Positions 15,737 through 23,540 of a stretch of DNA of 32,432 bases are shown here, piece after piece. Source of the stretch: CAYFRC01 sp050946115 (GTDB taxonomy: Bacteria; Bacillota; Clostridia; Christensenellales; Aristaeellaceae); assembly GCA_050946115.1 (NCBI GenBank), contig JBMNUF010000026.1, positions 1 to 32,432 of the forward strand. The letters run 5' to 3'. The notes beneath the pieces are model-generated. The model saw only the letters and a program-made list of their open reading frames with translations, was not told the origin of the DNA and searched no databases. Every line of letters starts with the position of its first letter. Within the stretch, counting starts at the first letter, position 1. The translations under genes and the position numbers were made by a program.

Positions 15737-17284
15737 ATGACCGCGCGATACGACATCTTTGAGCTCGCCCTCAGCGGGCGAGAGGATGGCAATCCCTTTG
15801 TCGATGTGCAATTGGAAGCGCGGTTTTTCCAAAGGAACCGCGTGCTGACCGTGCCCGGCTTTTACGACGGGGACGGAAGGTATGTCGTGCGCTTTTCGCC
15901 CGATGCCGAGGGCGAATGGGAGTACTATACCGTCTCTGACGACGCGGCGCTCGACGGCATTTCCGGCAGCTTTTTCTGCGGTCCCGCGGAAGGGCTGCAC
16001 GGCCCCGTCCGCGTGAAGGATACCTTCCACTTTGCCCATGCCGACGGCACGGCGTTTTTCCCCTTCGGCACGACGGCGTACAACTGGGTGAACCAGCCGG
16101 ATGCGGTGCGCATGGATACGTGGAAGACGCTCTCCGATGCGCCCTTCAACAAGGTGCGCATGAGCCCCTTCCCGAAACACTACATCTATAATTTGGACGA
16201 GCCACCCATGTACCCGTATGTGGGTGGGCTCCTTCCCGGAAAGGAAGAGGCAGCGAGGGCGGCGGAGCCCTTCGGGCAGGTCGGCTCCGAATGCTATTCG
16301 TTCGACTTTTCGCGCCCGAACGTGTACTTTTGGCAGTACATGGACGGCGTGCTCCTGCGCATGCGGGACATGGGCATCGAGTGCGATTTCATCCTGTTTC
16401 ACCCATATGACCGCTGGGGCTTTTCTACCATGCCGCGCGAAAACCGCCTGCAATATGTGCGCTACATGGTCGCGCGATACGCCGCGTATTCCAACATCTG
16501 GTGGTCGCTCGCCAACGAGTGGGACATCTTCCGCGAATGGGCAGAGGACGACTGGGAAGCCGTCGCCGCCGAGATCGTCCGCTGGGACTGGGCGAACCAT
16601 TTGCGCTCCATCCACAACTGCAGGCAGTTTTACGACTACGGCAGGGGGTGGATCACGCACGCCTCCATCCAGCGCATAGACTATCATATGCACGTATCCC
16701 TTACCGACGAGTGGCGGAAGAAATGGCGAAAGCCTGTCGTGATAGACGAGGTGTGCTACGAGGGCGATTTGGACGCGGGCTTCGGCAACATCCCCGGGGA
16801 GGAGATGCTGCGCCGCTTCTGGGAAACCTGCGTGCGCGGCGGCTACTGCACCCACGGCGAGACGTTTTTGCACGAAAACGACGTGATCTGGTGGGGGAAG
16901 GGCGGAACGCTTTCGGGCACGAGTCCCGCCCGCATCGGGTTTTTGCGGAAGATCATGGAGGAATCCCCCGGCGCATGGGACATGGGCGCGTCCGAATGGG
17001 ACCTGCCGTTCGCAAATGCCGGAAAGCGCTTTATCGCGACGCAGACGACGCATTTCGGTTCCTTTCAGCGGGAATACGCGGAATACATGATCTGCTATTT
17101 CGGCTACGCGCAGCCGCGCGACAGGACGTTCCACCTGCCGCAAGGGCATAAATATACCGTCGATATCATCGACACATGGAACATGACCGTCATGCCCGTT
17201 GAAGGCATCTTCGAGGGGAGCGCCTATGTCAAGCTCTGTTCCCGCCCATACATCGCCGTGCGCTTCCGCGAGGTAAGTGCATGA
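15737..17284 (+). CDS. Glycoside hydrolase, DUF5060 plus clan-A-like barrel
   Basis: The 515-residue protein starts with a beta-sandwich of the DUF5060 type (about residues 5-100, with PGFYDGDGRYVVRFSP and GEWEYYTVSDD). A TIM-barrel region like DUF4038/GH140-type hydrolases follows (FFPFGTTAYNWVNQ from residue 108). WSLANEW gives the expected acid/base Glu at 261 and VVIDEVCYEG the nucleophile Glu at 338, so a retaining hydrolase is likely. The C-terminus (about 430-515) resembles a small beta domain of the DUF5605 kind. No signal peptide is present, so it should cleave imported oligosaccharides or glycosides in the cytosol. TAAGGAGG precedes the ATG. It follows the DUF362 gene by 13 bases in one operon. 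The sugar substrate cannot be read from the sequence, and no transporter lies nearby. Confidence 0.82.
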   Translation: MTARYDIFELALSGREDGNPFVDVQLEARFFQRNRVLTVPGFYDGDGRYVVRFSPDAEGEWEYYTVSDDAALDGISGSFFCGPAEGLHGPVRVKDTFHFAHADGTAFFPFGTTAYNWVNQPDAVRMDTWKTLSDAPFNKVRMSPFPKHYIYNLDEPPMYPYVGGLLPGKEEAARAAEPFGQVGSECYSFDFSRPNVYFWQYMDGVLLRMRDMGIECDFILFHPYDRWGFSTMPRENRLQYVRYMVARYAAYSNIWWSLANEWDIFREWAEDDWEAVAAEIVRWDWANHLRSIHNCRQFYDYGRGWITHASIQRIDYHMHVSLTDEWRKKWRKPVVIDEVCYEGDLDAGFGNIPGEEMLRRFWETCVRGGYCTHGETFLHENDVIWWGKGGTLSGTSPARIGFLRKIMEESPGAWDMGASEWDLPFANAGKRFIATQTTHFGSFQREYAEYMICYFGYAQPRDRTFHLPQGHKYTVDIIDTWNMTVMPVEGIFEGSAYVKLCSRPYIAVRFREVSA

Positions 17285-17369
17285 TTTCCCGTGAGGAAAT
17301 ATTCACGAAAAAACCACCGGCGCGCGGATACCTCGCATACATTTAGCATGGATATGTAGGAAACTTTGC

Positions 17370-17399
17370 TTGACAGCAATATGCGAAACATTGTAAAAT
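17370..17399 (+). promoter_or_regulatory. Sigma-A promoter of rny
   Basis: A perfect TTGACA (17370-17375), an 18-bp spacer and TAAAAT (17394-17399). The transcript would start near 17406 and carry a leader of about 100 nt before the rny start. Confidence 0.8.
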
Positions 17400-17408
17400 A
17401 GATATTAT

Positions 17409-17453
17409 AACCAAGTCGTACAGGTTTTCTGTACGTTTTCGTCTGATTTGGTT
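17409..17453 (+). promoter_or_regulatory. Structured 5' leader of rny
   Basis: CGTACAG (17417-17423) and CTGTACG (17429-17435) form a perfect 7-bp hairpin with loop GTTTT, followed by TTTTC. An outer pair AACCAA (17409-17414) and TTGGTT (17448-17453) could close around it. The element lies just after the predicted transcription start. It might attenuate rny or be a cleavage or stability element, but this is inference from shape and position. Confidence 0.45.
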
Positions 17454-17504
17454 CATGCAAGACCGGAGACGGGTTTTGACGTATATGCAATTTTGAGAGG
17501 AGGA

Positions 17505-19055
17505 ATGAACTACTTGGATGTGGCAATCACCATAGTATCTGTGTTGATTGCGTTGGCCGCGGGCTTAGCGGGTGGTTTCCTGTATCGGCAGAATGTGATG
17601 GAGAAGAAGATCGGTCGCACCGAAGAATTCGCCAAAAATCTGCTCGATGAGGCTACCCACAAAGCGGAAGAGAAGAAGAAAGAATCGATCCTCGAAGCGA
17701 AGGAAGAGATCATCCGACTCAAATCCGAGCTCGATAAGGAAGTGCGCGATCGCCGCAGTGAAGTATCAAGGCTGGAAAAGCGCGTGAACCAGCGCGAAGA
17801 AACGCTGGACAAGAAGATGGACAACCTCGAAACGCGCGAGGAAAGCCTCAACCAGAAATACAAGCAGGCGCAGGCGCTTGAAGACGAGGCGCAGGCACTG
17901 CACGACAGGCAGCAGCAGGAATTGGAGCGCATCTCCAACATGACGCTGGAGGAAGCGCGGCAGGTGCTGCTCACCCGCATCCAGAAGGATGCATACCACG
18001 ATGCCGCCATCATGGTTCGGGAAATCGAATCCCGCGCCAAGGAAGAAGGGGACAAGAAGGCGCGCGACATCATCGCCTCGGCGATTCAGCGCTGCGCCGC
18101 AGATCACGTGGCGGAGACCACGGTCTCCGTGGTCGCTCTCCCCAACGACGACATGAAGGGCCGCATCATCGGGCGCGAAGGGCGCAACATCCGCGCGCTC
18201 GAGACGGCAACGGGCGTCGATCTCATCATCGACGACACGCCCGAGGCGGTCATCATCTCCGGCTTCGATCCCGTGCGCCGCGAGGTAGCGCGGATCGCGC
18301 TGGAAAAGCTCATCACGGACGGGCGAATTCATCCCGCCCGCATCGAAGAGCTGGTAGAAAAGGCGCAGAAGGAAGTCGACAACCAGATCCGCGAAGCGGG
18401 CGAGCAGGCGGTGTTCGAGACGAACCTGCACGGCATCCACCACGAGCTGGTGAAAATGCTTGGCCGCATGCGCTACCGCACGAGCTACGGGCAAAACGTG
18501 CTCAAGCACTCCATCGAAGTTTCGCATCTCGCGGGCATCATGGCGGCGGAGCTGGGCGCGGACGTACAGCTCGCAAAGCGGGCAGGCCTTCTGCACGACA
18601 TCGGCAAGTCCATCGACCACGAGGTCGAGGGTACGCACGTATCCATCGGCGCGGAAATCGCCAAGAAGTACCGCGAAACCGACGCGGTCATCCACTGCAT
18701 CATGGCGCACCACAACGACGTGGAGCCGCAGAGCGTGGAAGCCGTGCTCGTACAGGCGGCGGACGCCGTTTCGGCGGCGCGCCCGGGCGCGCGGCGCGAA
18801 TCCATCGAGAACTACATCAAGCGCCTGGAAAAGCTCGAAGAGATCGCCGACTCCTTCGAAGGGGTCGAGAAATCCTTCGCGATCCAGTCCGGCCGCGAGG
18901 TGCGCATCATGGTAAAGCCCGAAGACGTGAACGACGCCGGCACTTTCATCTTCGCGAAGGAAGTGTGCAAGCGCATCGAACAGGAAATGGAGTACCCGGG
19001 GCAGATCAAGGTCAACGTCATCAGAGAAACACGCGCCGTGGACTTCGCGAAATAA
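17505..19055 (+). CDS. rny: Ribonuclease Y
   Basis: Membrane-anchored endoribonuclease that starts mRNA decay in Firmicutes. The 516-residue protein has, in order: an N-terminal transmembrane helix (about 5-26), a long charged coiled coil (about 35-195), a KH RNA-binding domain with GRIIGREGRNIR (219-230), and an HD domain with the metal motif LLHDIGKS (H364, D365). Length and order are standard. The start is uncertain: AGGAGG (17498-17503) is only one base before the ATG at 17505, while the in-frame TTG at 17514 lies ten bases from it. Both starts keep the membrane helix. The gene has its own promoter and leader and ends at a strong terminator, so it appears monocistronic. Nothing is missing from the active site. 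Confidence 0.96.
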   Translation: MNYLDVAITIVSVLIALAAGLAGGFLYRQNVMEKKIGRTEEFAKNLLDEATHKAEEKKKESILEAKEEIIRLKSELDKEVRDRRSEVSRLEKRVNQREETLDKKMDNLETREESLNQKYKQAQALEDEAQALHDRQQQELERISNMTLEEARQVLLTRIQKDAYHDAAIMVREIESRAKEEGDKKARDIIASAIQRCAADHVAETTVSVVALPNDDMKGRIIGREGRNIRALETATGVDLIIDDTPEAVIISGFDPVRREVARIALEKLITDGRIHPARIEELVEKAQKEVDNQIREAGEQAVFETNLHGIHHELVKMLGRMRYRTSYGQNVLKHSIEVSHLAGIMAAELGADVQLAKRAGLLHDIGKSIDHEVEGTHVSIGAEIAKKYRETDAVIHCIMAHHNDVEPQSVEAVLVQAADAVSAARPGARRESIENYIKRLEKLEEIADSFEGVEKSFAIQSGREVRIMVKPEDVNDAGTFIFAKEVCKRIEQEMEYPGQIKVNVIRETRAVDFAK

Positions 19056-19062
19056 TATGTCC

Positions 19063-19100
19063 CCGCCGCTGCGCGATTTGCAGCGGCGGTTCTCTTTTTT
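19063..19100 (+). terminator. Rho-independent terminator after rny
   Basis: CCGCCGCTGC (19063-19072) pairs perfectly with GCAGCGGCGG (19080-19089) across a 7-nt loop, followed by TTCTCTTTTTT (19090-19100). It begins eight bases after the rny stop codon. Confidence 0.93.
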
Positions 19101-19129
19101 ATTCATATCCACAGAAAGGTCGGCTCCCA

Positions 19130-20320
19130 ATGAAATATGTGATTTTTATCGGCGACGGCATGGCGGATCTCCCGATAGAGGCGCTGGGCGACAAAACGCC
19201 GCTCGCACACCTCGCCCCGCGCGGCATGGCGCGGCTCGCCTCCTGCGAAATCGGGCGCGTACGCACCTGTCCCGAAGGTCTCCTGCCGGGAAGCGACGTC
19301 GCTTTCCTCACACTGCTCGGCAACGACACGAAGAAGGTCTACGCGGGCAGATCCACGCTCGAAGCCGCAGGGATGGACGTCGCAGTCGGCGAAGGCGAGG
19401 TCGCGTTTCGGCTAAACCTCGTATCCATAACGGAGGACGGGCGCATCCTGAGCCACAACGGTGGCGGCATCGAGGGGGAGGAGGTGCTCTCCCTCATATC
19501 GGCGCTGAAGCGCGATGCGGCGTTTTCCGCGCTTATGCGGGAGTATAGCCTTTCCGTCTACGCGACGGACACCTTCCGCCAGCAGGGCGTGATGGCGGGC
19601 GACAGGCGCGAATTTTCCGATCTCACGCCGCCGCACGACATCACGGGCAAGCACTATGCGCCGTATCTCACAAATCCCTTCGCCGCGCACCTGCTCGAGG
19701 TTTCCCACGCCGCGCTGAAGGAGAACCCCGTAAACCTTTCCCGCATCCAAAGGGGGCTTCTGCCCGCGAACGCGCTGTGGTGCTGGGGCGCGGGCGGCGC
19801 ATACGCGCTGGAGAATTTTACCAAAAAATACGGCGCGAAGGGCTATGCGGTGTCCGCCGTGCCGCTCGTCAAGGGCATTGCGAAACTGAGCGGGCTGACC
19901 GCGCCCGACATCCCCGGCGCGACGGGCATGCTCGATACGAACTACGAGGGCAAGGTGCGTTGCGCGCTTTCCGCGCTCGAATCGGGCTACGACTGCGCGC
20001 TGATCCATCTGGAAGCGCCGGACGAAATGTCGCACGACGGGAGCCTCGAGAACAAGCTCGAATCCATCCGCCGCTTCGACGAGCGGATCGTCCTTCCGAT
20101 GCTGAAGGCGCTGGACTCCATGGGCGAATACCGCGCGCTGCTCATGCCCGACCACTATACCCTGCTTTCCACCCGCACGCACGACGGCACGCCCGTGCCG
20201 TTTGCGATCTTCGACAGCGGGAAAGAAGGAGCGCCGCGCCCCTTTACGGAGGAACTTTGCAAGGACGAGCCGATCCTGGAAAGCGGAGACGCGCTCATGC
20301 GAGCGCTATTTAGAAATTAA
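19130..20320 (+). CDS. ApgM-family phosphoglycerate mutase-like protein
   Basis: The 396-residue protein belongs to the alkaline-phosphatase-fold, cofactor-independent phosphoglycerate mutase group of the archaeal (ApgM) type. It opens with MKYVIFIGDGMADLP, whose Asp9 is a metal ligand. LLPGSDVAFLTLLGND carries the serine expected to be phosphorylated. The C-terminal metal-binding blocks EAPDEMSHDG and MPDHYTLLSTRTHDG are present. Members of this branch are annotated either as mutases of glycolysis or as a proposed alternative homoserine kinase; the sequence alone does not decide. The start is the ATG at 19130. Its ribosome site, AAAGG about a dozen bases away, is weak, and no clear promoter lies in the 30 bases after the rny terminator, so some read-through is possible. 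A terminator follows. Cytosolic. Confidence 0.85.
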   Translation: MKYVIFIGDGMADLPIEALGDKTPLAHLAPRGMARLASCEIGRVRTCPEGLLPGSDVAFLTLLGNDTKKVYAGRSTLEAAGMDVAVGEGEVAFRLNLVSITEDGRILSHNGGGIEGEEVLSLISALKRDAAFSALMREYSLSVYATDTFRQQGVMAGDRREFSDLTPPHDITGKHYAPYLTNPFAAHLLEVSHAALKENPVNLSRIQRGLLPANALWCWGAGGAYALENFTKKYGAKGYAVSAVPLVKGIAKLSGLTAPDIPGATGMLDTNYEGKVRCALSALESGYDCALIHLEAPDEMSHDGSLENKLESIRRFDERIVLPMLKALDSMGEYRALLMPDHYTLLSTRTHDGTPVPFAIFDSGKEGAPRPFTEELCKDEPILESGDALMRALFRN

Positions 20321-20330
20321 CCTGTTCTGC

Positions 20331-20362
20331 ACTCCCCGAGCAAAACGCAGGGAGTAATTTTA
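20331..20362 (+). terminator. Probable rho-independent terminator before the cas operon
   Basis: ACTCCC (20331-20336) pairs with GGGAGT (20350-20355) across a 13-nt loop that holds a further possible GC pairing. AATTTTA follows. The stem is short, but the position ten bases after a stop codon fits. Confidence 0.6.
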
Positions 20363-20396
20363 TATAAAACAACTATTTATTGAACGTGTGGAGCTG

Positions 20397-20405
20397 TGGT
20401 ATAAT
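20397..20405 (+). promoter_or_regulatory. Extended -10 promoter of the cas operon
   Basis: TGG (20397-20399) directly before a perfect TATAAT (20400-20405). A TTGAAC at 20380 is only 14 bp away, too close for a normal -35, so this promoter probably relies on the extended -10. Transcription would begin about 40 bases before cas3. Confidence 0.65.
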
Positions 20406-20445
20406 CATTTCATGGATTGTTTTTGCTGTGAAAGCTTTTTAGGAA

Positions 20446-22836
20446 GTGAAGAAGTTGTATATTGCGCACATCAACGAGCGAGGGGACATACAAACCTGCA
20501 ACGAGCATTCGAGAAACACGGCTGCATACGCAGAAGGGATCCTGAAGGACATAGGTCTTGCAAACGCAGGCTACGTCGCGGGTCTCCTGCACGACATGGG
20601 GAAATTTACGGAGAAATTCAAGCAATATATCCAAGACGCAATCAAGGGGGAAGCCGCAAGGGGCTCGGTGACACACACTTTCGCCGGGGTCTTCTATTTG
20701 TTGCGCGGACATAATGCGCATGGCGGCGACCTCGACTGCCGCGATATCGCGTCGGAACTGCTCGCGCTTGCAGTCGCATCGCACCACGGGCTTATGGACT
20801 GCTACAACGAGGAAGGGCGCAGCGGGTTTCTGCACAGGCTGCGCAAACAGCCGGACTACGAACGGCTCGCGATCAGGGCGTTTCTACAGGAATGCGCATC
20901 AAAAGACGAATTGAACGAGCGCATCGATAACGCAGAAGCAGAACTTACGGAAATGCTCAACAAAATCGTGGAGATGGGTACTGAATCGGGGGAGGATGTC
21001 CACTTTTACGCAGGCGCCTTGGCGCGCCTTTTAACCTCTGCCGTCGTCGCCGCAGACAGAACCGATACCGCGCGCTTCATGCTGGGTATAGCCGAAGAAA
21101 CCGCGCGCGACGCGCACCTGTGGGATACCTGCGAACGGAGAATCGAGCAGCACATAAACGGCTTTCCGTCCGACACGCCGATCCAACGGGCGAGGCGCGC
21201 GTTTTCGGACGAATGCCTGCGATTCGCGCGGGAACCCTGCGGCATCTATCGCTTAGACCTTCCGACCGGCGGCGGCAAGACGCTCGCGGGGCTGCGATAT
21301 GCCGTTTCCCACGCGAAGCACCATTCCAAGCGCAGGATCATCTACGCCGCGCCGCTGCTTTCGATCATCGAACAGAACGCCGCCGTCATCCGAAGCGCCG
21401 TCGGGGACGATTCCCTCGTCCTCGAACACCACTCCGACATTCTCAGGGAAAGGGAAAACAGCGAAACGGCGCAGATGCCGGAACTCCTGCAGGAGAATTG
21501 GGACGCACCCGTTATTGTAACGACGCTGGTTCGGATATTGGAGACGCTGTTCAGCGGAAAAATGGCGGATGTGCGCCGCTTTTCCGCGCTTTGCAACAGC
21601 GTGATCGTGTTCGACGAAATCCAGTCCCTGCCGCGCAACATGCTTACCATTTTCAACCTGATGATGAACTTTCTGTCCCGCTGCTGTGGCGCGACGGTGA
21701 TCCTCTGCTCGGCGACGCAGCCCGAATTCGCCGAAACGCAATACCCCATGCGGATTTCGCCAAAGGACATGATTGACAAAGAGACGCTCGGGCAATACGC
21801 GGATTTGTTCAAGCGGACGCACATTCGGGACGACGGCAACATGCGTTTTGAAGACCTCGCCAAACGAATCGAGGAAATACTGGTCGAAACAGAGAGCCTT
21901 CTCGTCGTATGCAACACCAAAAGGCAAGCGTCGGAACTCTTTTCCTCCGTGGATCTTCCGGGCGTCCTCAAATTCCATCTTTCCGCCGGAATGTGCATGG
22001 CGCACCGGAAAGCGACGCTCGAAAGGATGCTTTCGGAGCTGAAACAGGGCACGAAACTCCTCTGCGTATCGACGCAGGTCATCGAGGCGGGCATCGATAT
22101 CTCCTTTTCGGAAGTCATCCGCCTGTCCGCCGGGCTCGACAGCATCGTCCAATCGGCGGGCAGGTGCAACCGCCACGCGGAATCCGCCGAACCGAAGCCC
22201 GTGCACATCGTCCGCCTTTCGGAGGAAAATCTCGGAAAGCTGAAGGAAATCCGGGACGCGCAGGATGCCATGAACGACCTGTTGACGGAATACAAATACA
22301 ATCCGGAGCACTTTGGCGGGGATTTGGCATCCGATGCGTCCGTGCGCTACTATTACAGGCAGCTTTACAGGAGAATGAAGTGTGGGGATGCGGATTATCC
22401 CATACCGCACCAACCGACGCTGTTTTCCATGCTCTCGATGAATGATACCTATGTTGGACGGAGCAAAGAAAACAACCGATATTTTATGGAGCAAGCGTTT
22501 CGCGAAGCGGGCAAAAAGTTTCAGGTGTTCGAGGAGACCTCCGAATCCGTGCTCGTCCCGTATGAAGGCGGGCGCGGGATCATCGCCGCGCTGAACGGGG
22601 AACGGGTGAAGTACGATTATCCGTATGTAAAACGGCTATTGCAGGAGGCAAAGCAGTATACCGTCTCCGTATACCGGGATGCGCTAAAACGGCTGGAAAA
22701 ACTCGGCGCAGTGCGCGAAATATGCGATGGGAGCGTGATGATACTGAACGAAGGCTATTACGACTGTGAAACCGGAATCATGACCGAACGCGAAATCAAG
22801 GAGGGGATGCCCCAATGCGATACCCTAATATTGTAG
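20446..22836 (+). CDS. cas3: CRISPR-associated helicase/nuclease Cas3, type I-C
   Basis: Target-degrading enzyme of the type I-C system, recruited by Cascade to the R-loop. The 796-residue protein has an N-terminal HD nuclease (His21 and the LLHDMGKF motif at 48-54) followed by a superfamily 2 helicase. Helicase motifs visible are Walker A LPTGGGKT (272-279), DEIQ (390-393) in place of DEAH as common in this subtype, CSATQPEF, STQVIEAGIDISF and QSAGRCNRH. The GTG at 20446 has AGGA only one base upstream; the in-frame TTG at 20455 gives MYIAHINERGD, closer to usual Cas3 starts, with AGGA ten bases away. The true start is probably one of these two. The gene opens the cas operon and overlaps cas5c by 22 bases. 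Confidence 0.97.
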   Translation: MKKLYIAHINERGDIQTCNEHSRNTAAYAEGILKDIGLANAGYVAGLLHDMGKFTEKFKQYIQDAIKGEAARGSVTHTFAGVFYLLRGHNAHGGDLDCRDIASELLALAVASHHGLMDCYNEEGRSGFLHRLRKQPDYERLAIRAFLQECASKDELNERIDNAEAELTEMLNKIVEMGTESGEDVHFYAGALARLLTSAVVAADRTDTARFMLGIAEETARDAHLWDTCERRIEQHINGFPSDTPIQRARRAFSDECLRFAREPCGIYRLDLPTGGGKTLAGLRYAVSHAKHHSKRRIIYAAPLLSIIEQNAAVIRSAVGDDSLVLEHHSDILRERENSETAQMPELLQENWDAPVIVTTLVRILETLFSGKMADVRRFSALCNSVIVFDEIQSLPRNMLTIFNLMMNFLSRCCGATVILCSATQPEFAETQYPMRISPKDMIDKETLGQYADLFKRTHIRDDGNMRFEDLAKRIEEILVETESLLVVCNTKRQASELFSSVDLPGVLKFHLSAGMCMAHRKATLERMLSELKQGTKLLCVSTQVIEAGIDISFSEVIRLSAGLDSIVQSAGRCNRHAESAEPKPVHIVRLSEENLGKLKEIRDAQDAMNDLLTEYKYNPEHFGGDLASDASVRYYYRQLYRRMKCGDADYPIPHQPTLFSMLSMNDTYVGRSKENNRYFMEQAFREAGKKFQVFEETSESVLVPYEGGRGIIAALNGERVKYDYPYVKRLLQEAKQYTVSVYRDALKRLEKLGAVREICDGSVMILNEGYYDCETGIMTEREIKEGMPQCDTLIL

Positions 22837-23540
22837 AATTCGTGGTGTACGGGCCGTACGCGCTGTTTTCGGACCCGATCATGCGCGTCGGCGGGGAAAA
22901 GACGAGCTACCAGATTCCGACCTACGAGGCGATCAAGGGCGTGCTTTCCTCCGTATACTGGAAGCCGACGTTTATCTGGATCATCGACGCGGTGCGCGTC
23001 ATGAACCGCATCCAAACGGAGGTGAAGGGCATTCGCCCGATCAGGTACAACGGCGGGAACGACCTATCGTACTACACATACCTGAAGGATTGCCGCTATC
23101 AGGTCAGGGCGCACTTTGAGTGGAACGAGAACCGACCGGAGCTTTCGCAGGATCGCAACGAGAACAAGCATCACGAGATCGCCAAGCGCATGATCGGAAA
23201 GGGTGGGCGCAGAGACGTGTTCCTTGGCACGCGGGAGTGTCAGGCGTATGTGGAGCCGTGCGAATTCGGAAGCGGCGCGGGCGAATACGACGACCTTCCG
23301 CAACTCGCCTTCGGAACCATGTACCACGGAATGACCTATGCGGACGAGGCGTACTCCGAAGAGACGAAGGGGCGCATGACGGCGAATTTCTGGATGCCCG
23401 TCATGGAAAACGGCATACTCACCTATCCGAGGCCCTCGGAATGCCCGATGCATAAGGAGATTCGGGAGATGGAGATGAAAATCTTTCAACCCGAAAGCGG
23501 AAACTTCAGCGGTTTGCGCGAATACGGAGGTGTGAACTGA
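22815..23540 (+). CDS. cas5c: Cas5c (Cas5d), crRNA-processing endonuclease
   Basis: In type I-C systems, which lack Cas6, Cas5c cuts the pre-crRNA at the base of the repeat hairpin and stays bound to the 5' handle. The 241-residue protein has the RAMP-type N-terminus (MRYPNIVEFVVYGPYALFSDP). The residues that correspond to the Bacillus halodurans active site, Tyr46, Lys116 and His117, appear here as Tyr48 and Lys118-His119 within NENKHHEIAKR, a constant offset of two. The gene overlaps the end of cas3 by 22 bases and its own stop TGA shares a base with the cas8c ATG, so all three are translationally coupled. Catalysis is inferred from alignment by eye. Confidence 0.96.
   Translation: MRYPNIVEFVVYGPYALFSDPIMRVGGEKTSYQIPTYEAIKGVLSSVYWKPTFIWIIDAVRVMNRIQTEVKGIRPIRYNGGNDLSYYTYLKDCRYQVRAHFEWNENRPELSQDRNENKHHEIAKRMIGKGGRRDVFLGTRECQAYVEPCEFGSGAGEYDDLPQLAFGTMYHGMTYADEAYSEETKGRMTANFWMPVMENGILTYPRPSECPMHKEIREMEMKIFQPESGNFSGLREYGGVN

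Noticed and set aside
17281..17320. Terminator after the glycoside hydrolase
   Set aside because: CGTGA and TCACG can pair, but the stem is short and is followed by A residues instead of T on the coding strand.
20380..20405. TTGAAC as the -35 of the cas promoter
   Set aside because: The spacer to TATAAT is only 14 bp. The extended -10 is a better explanation.
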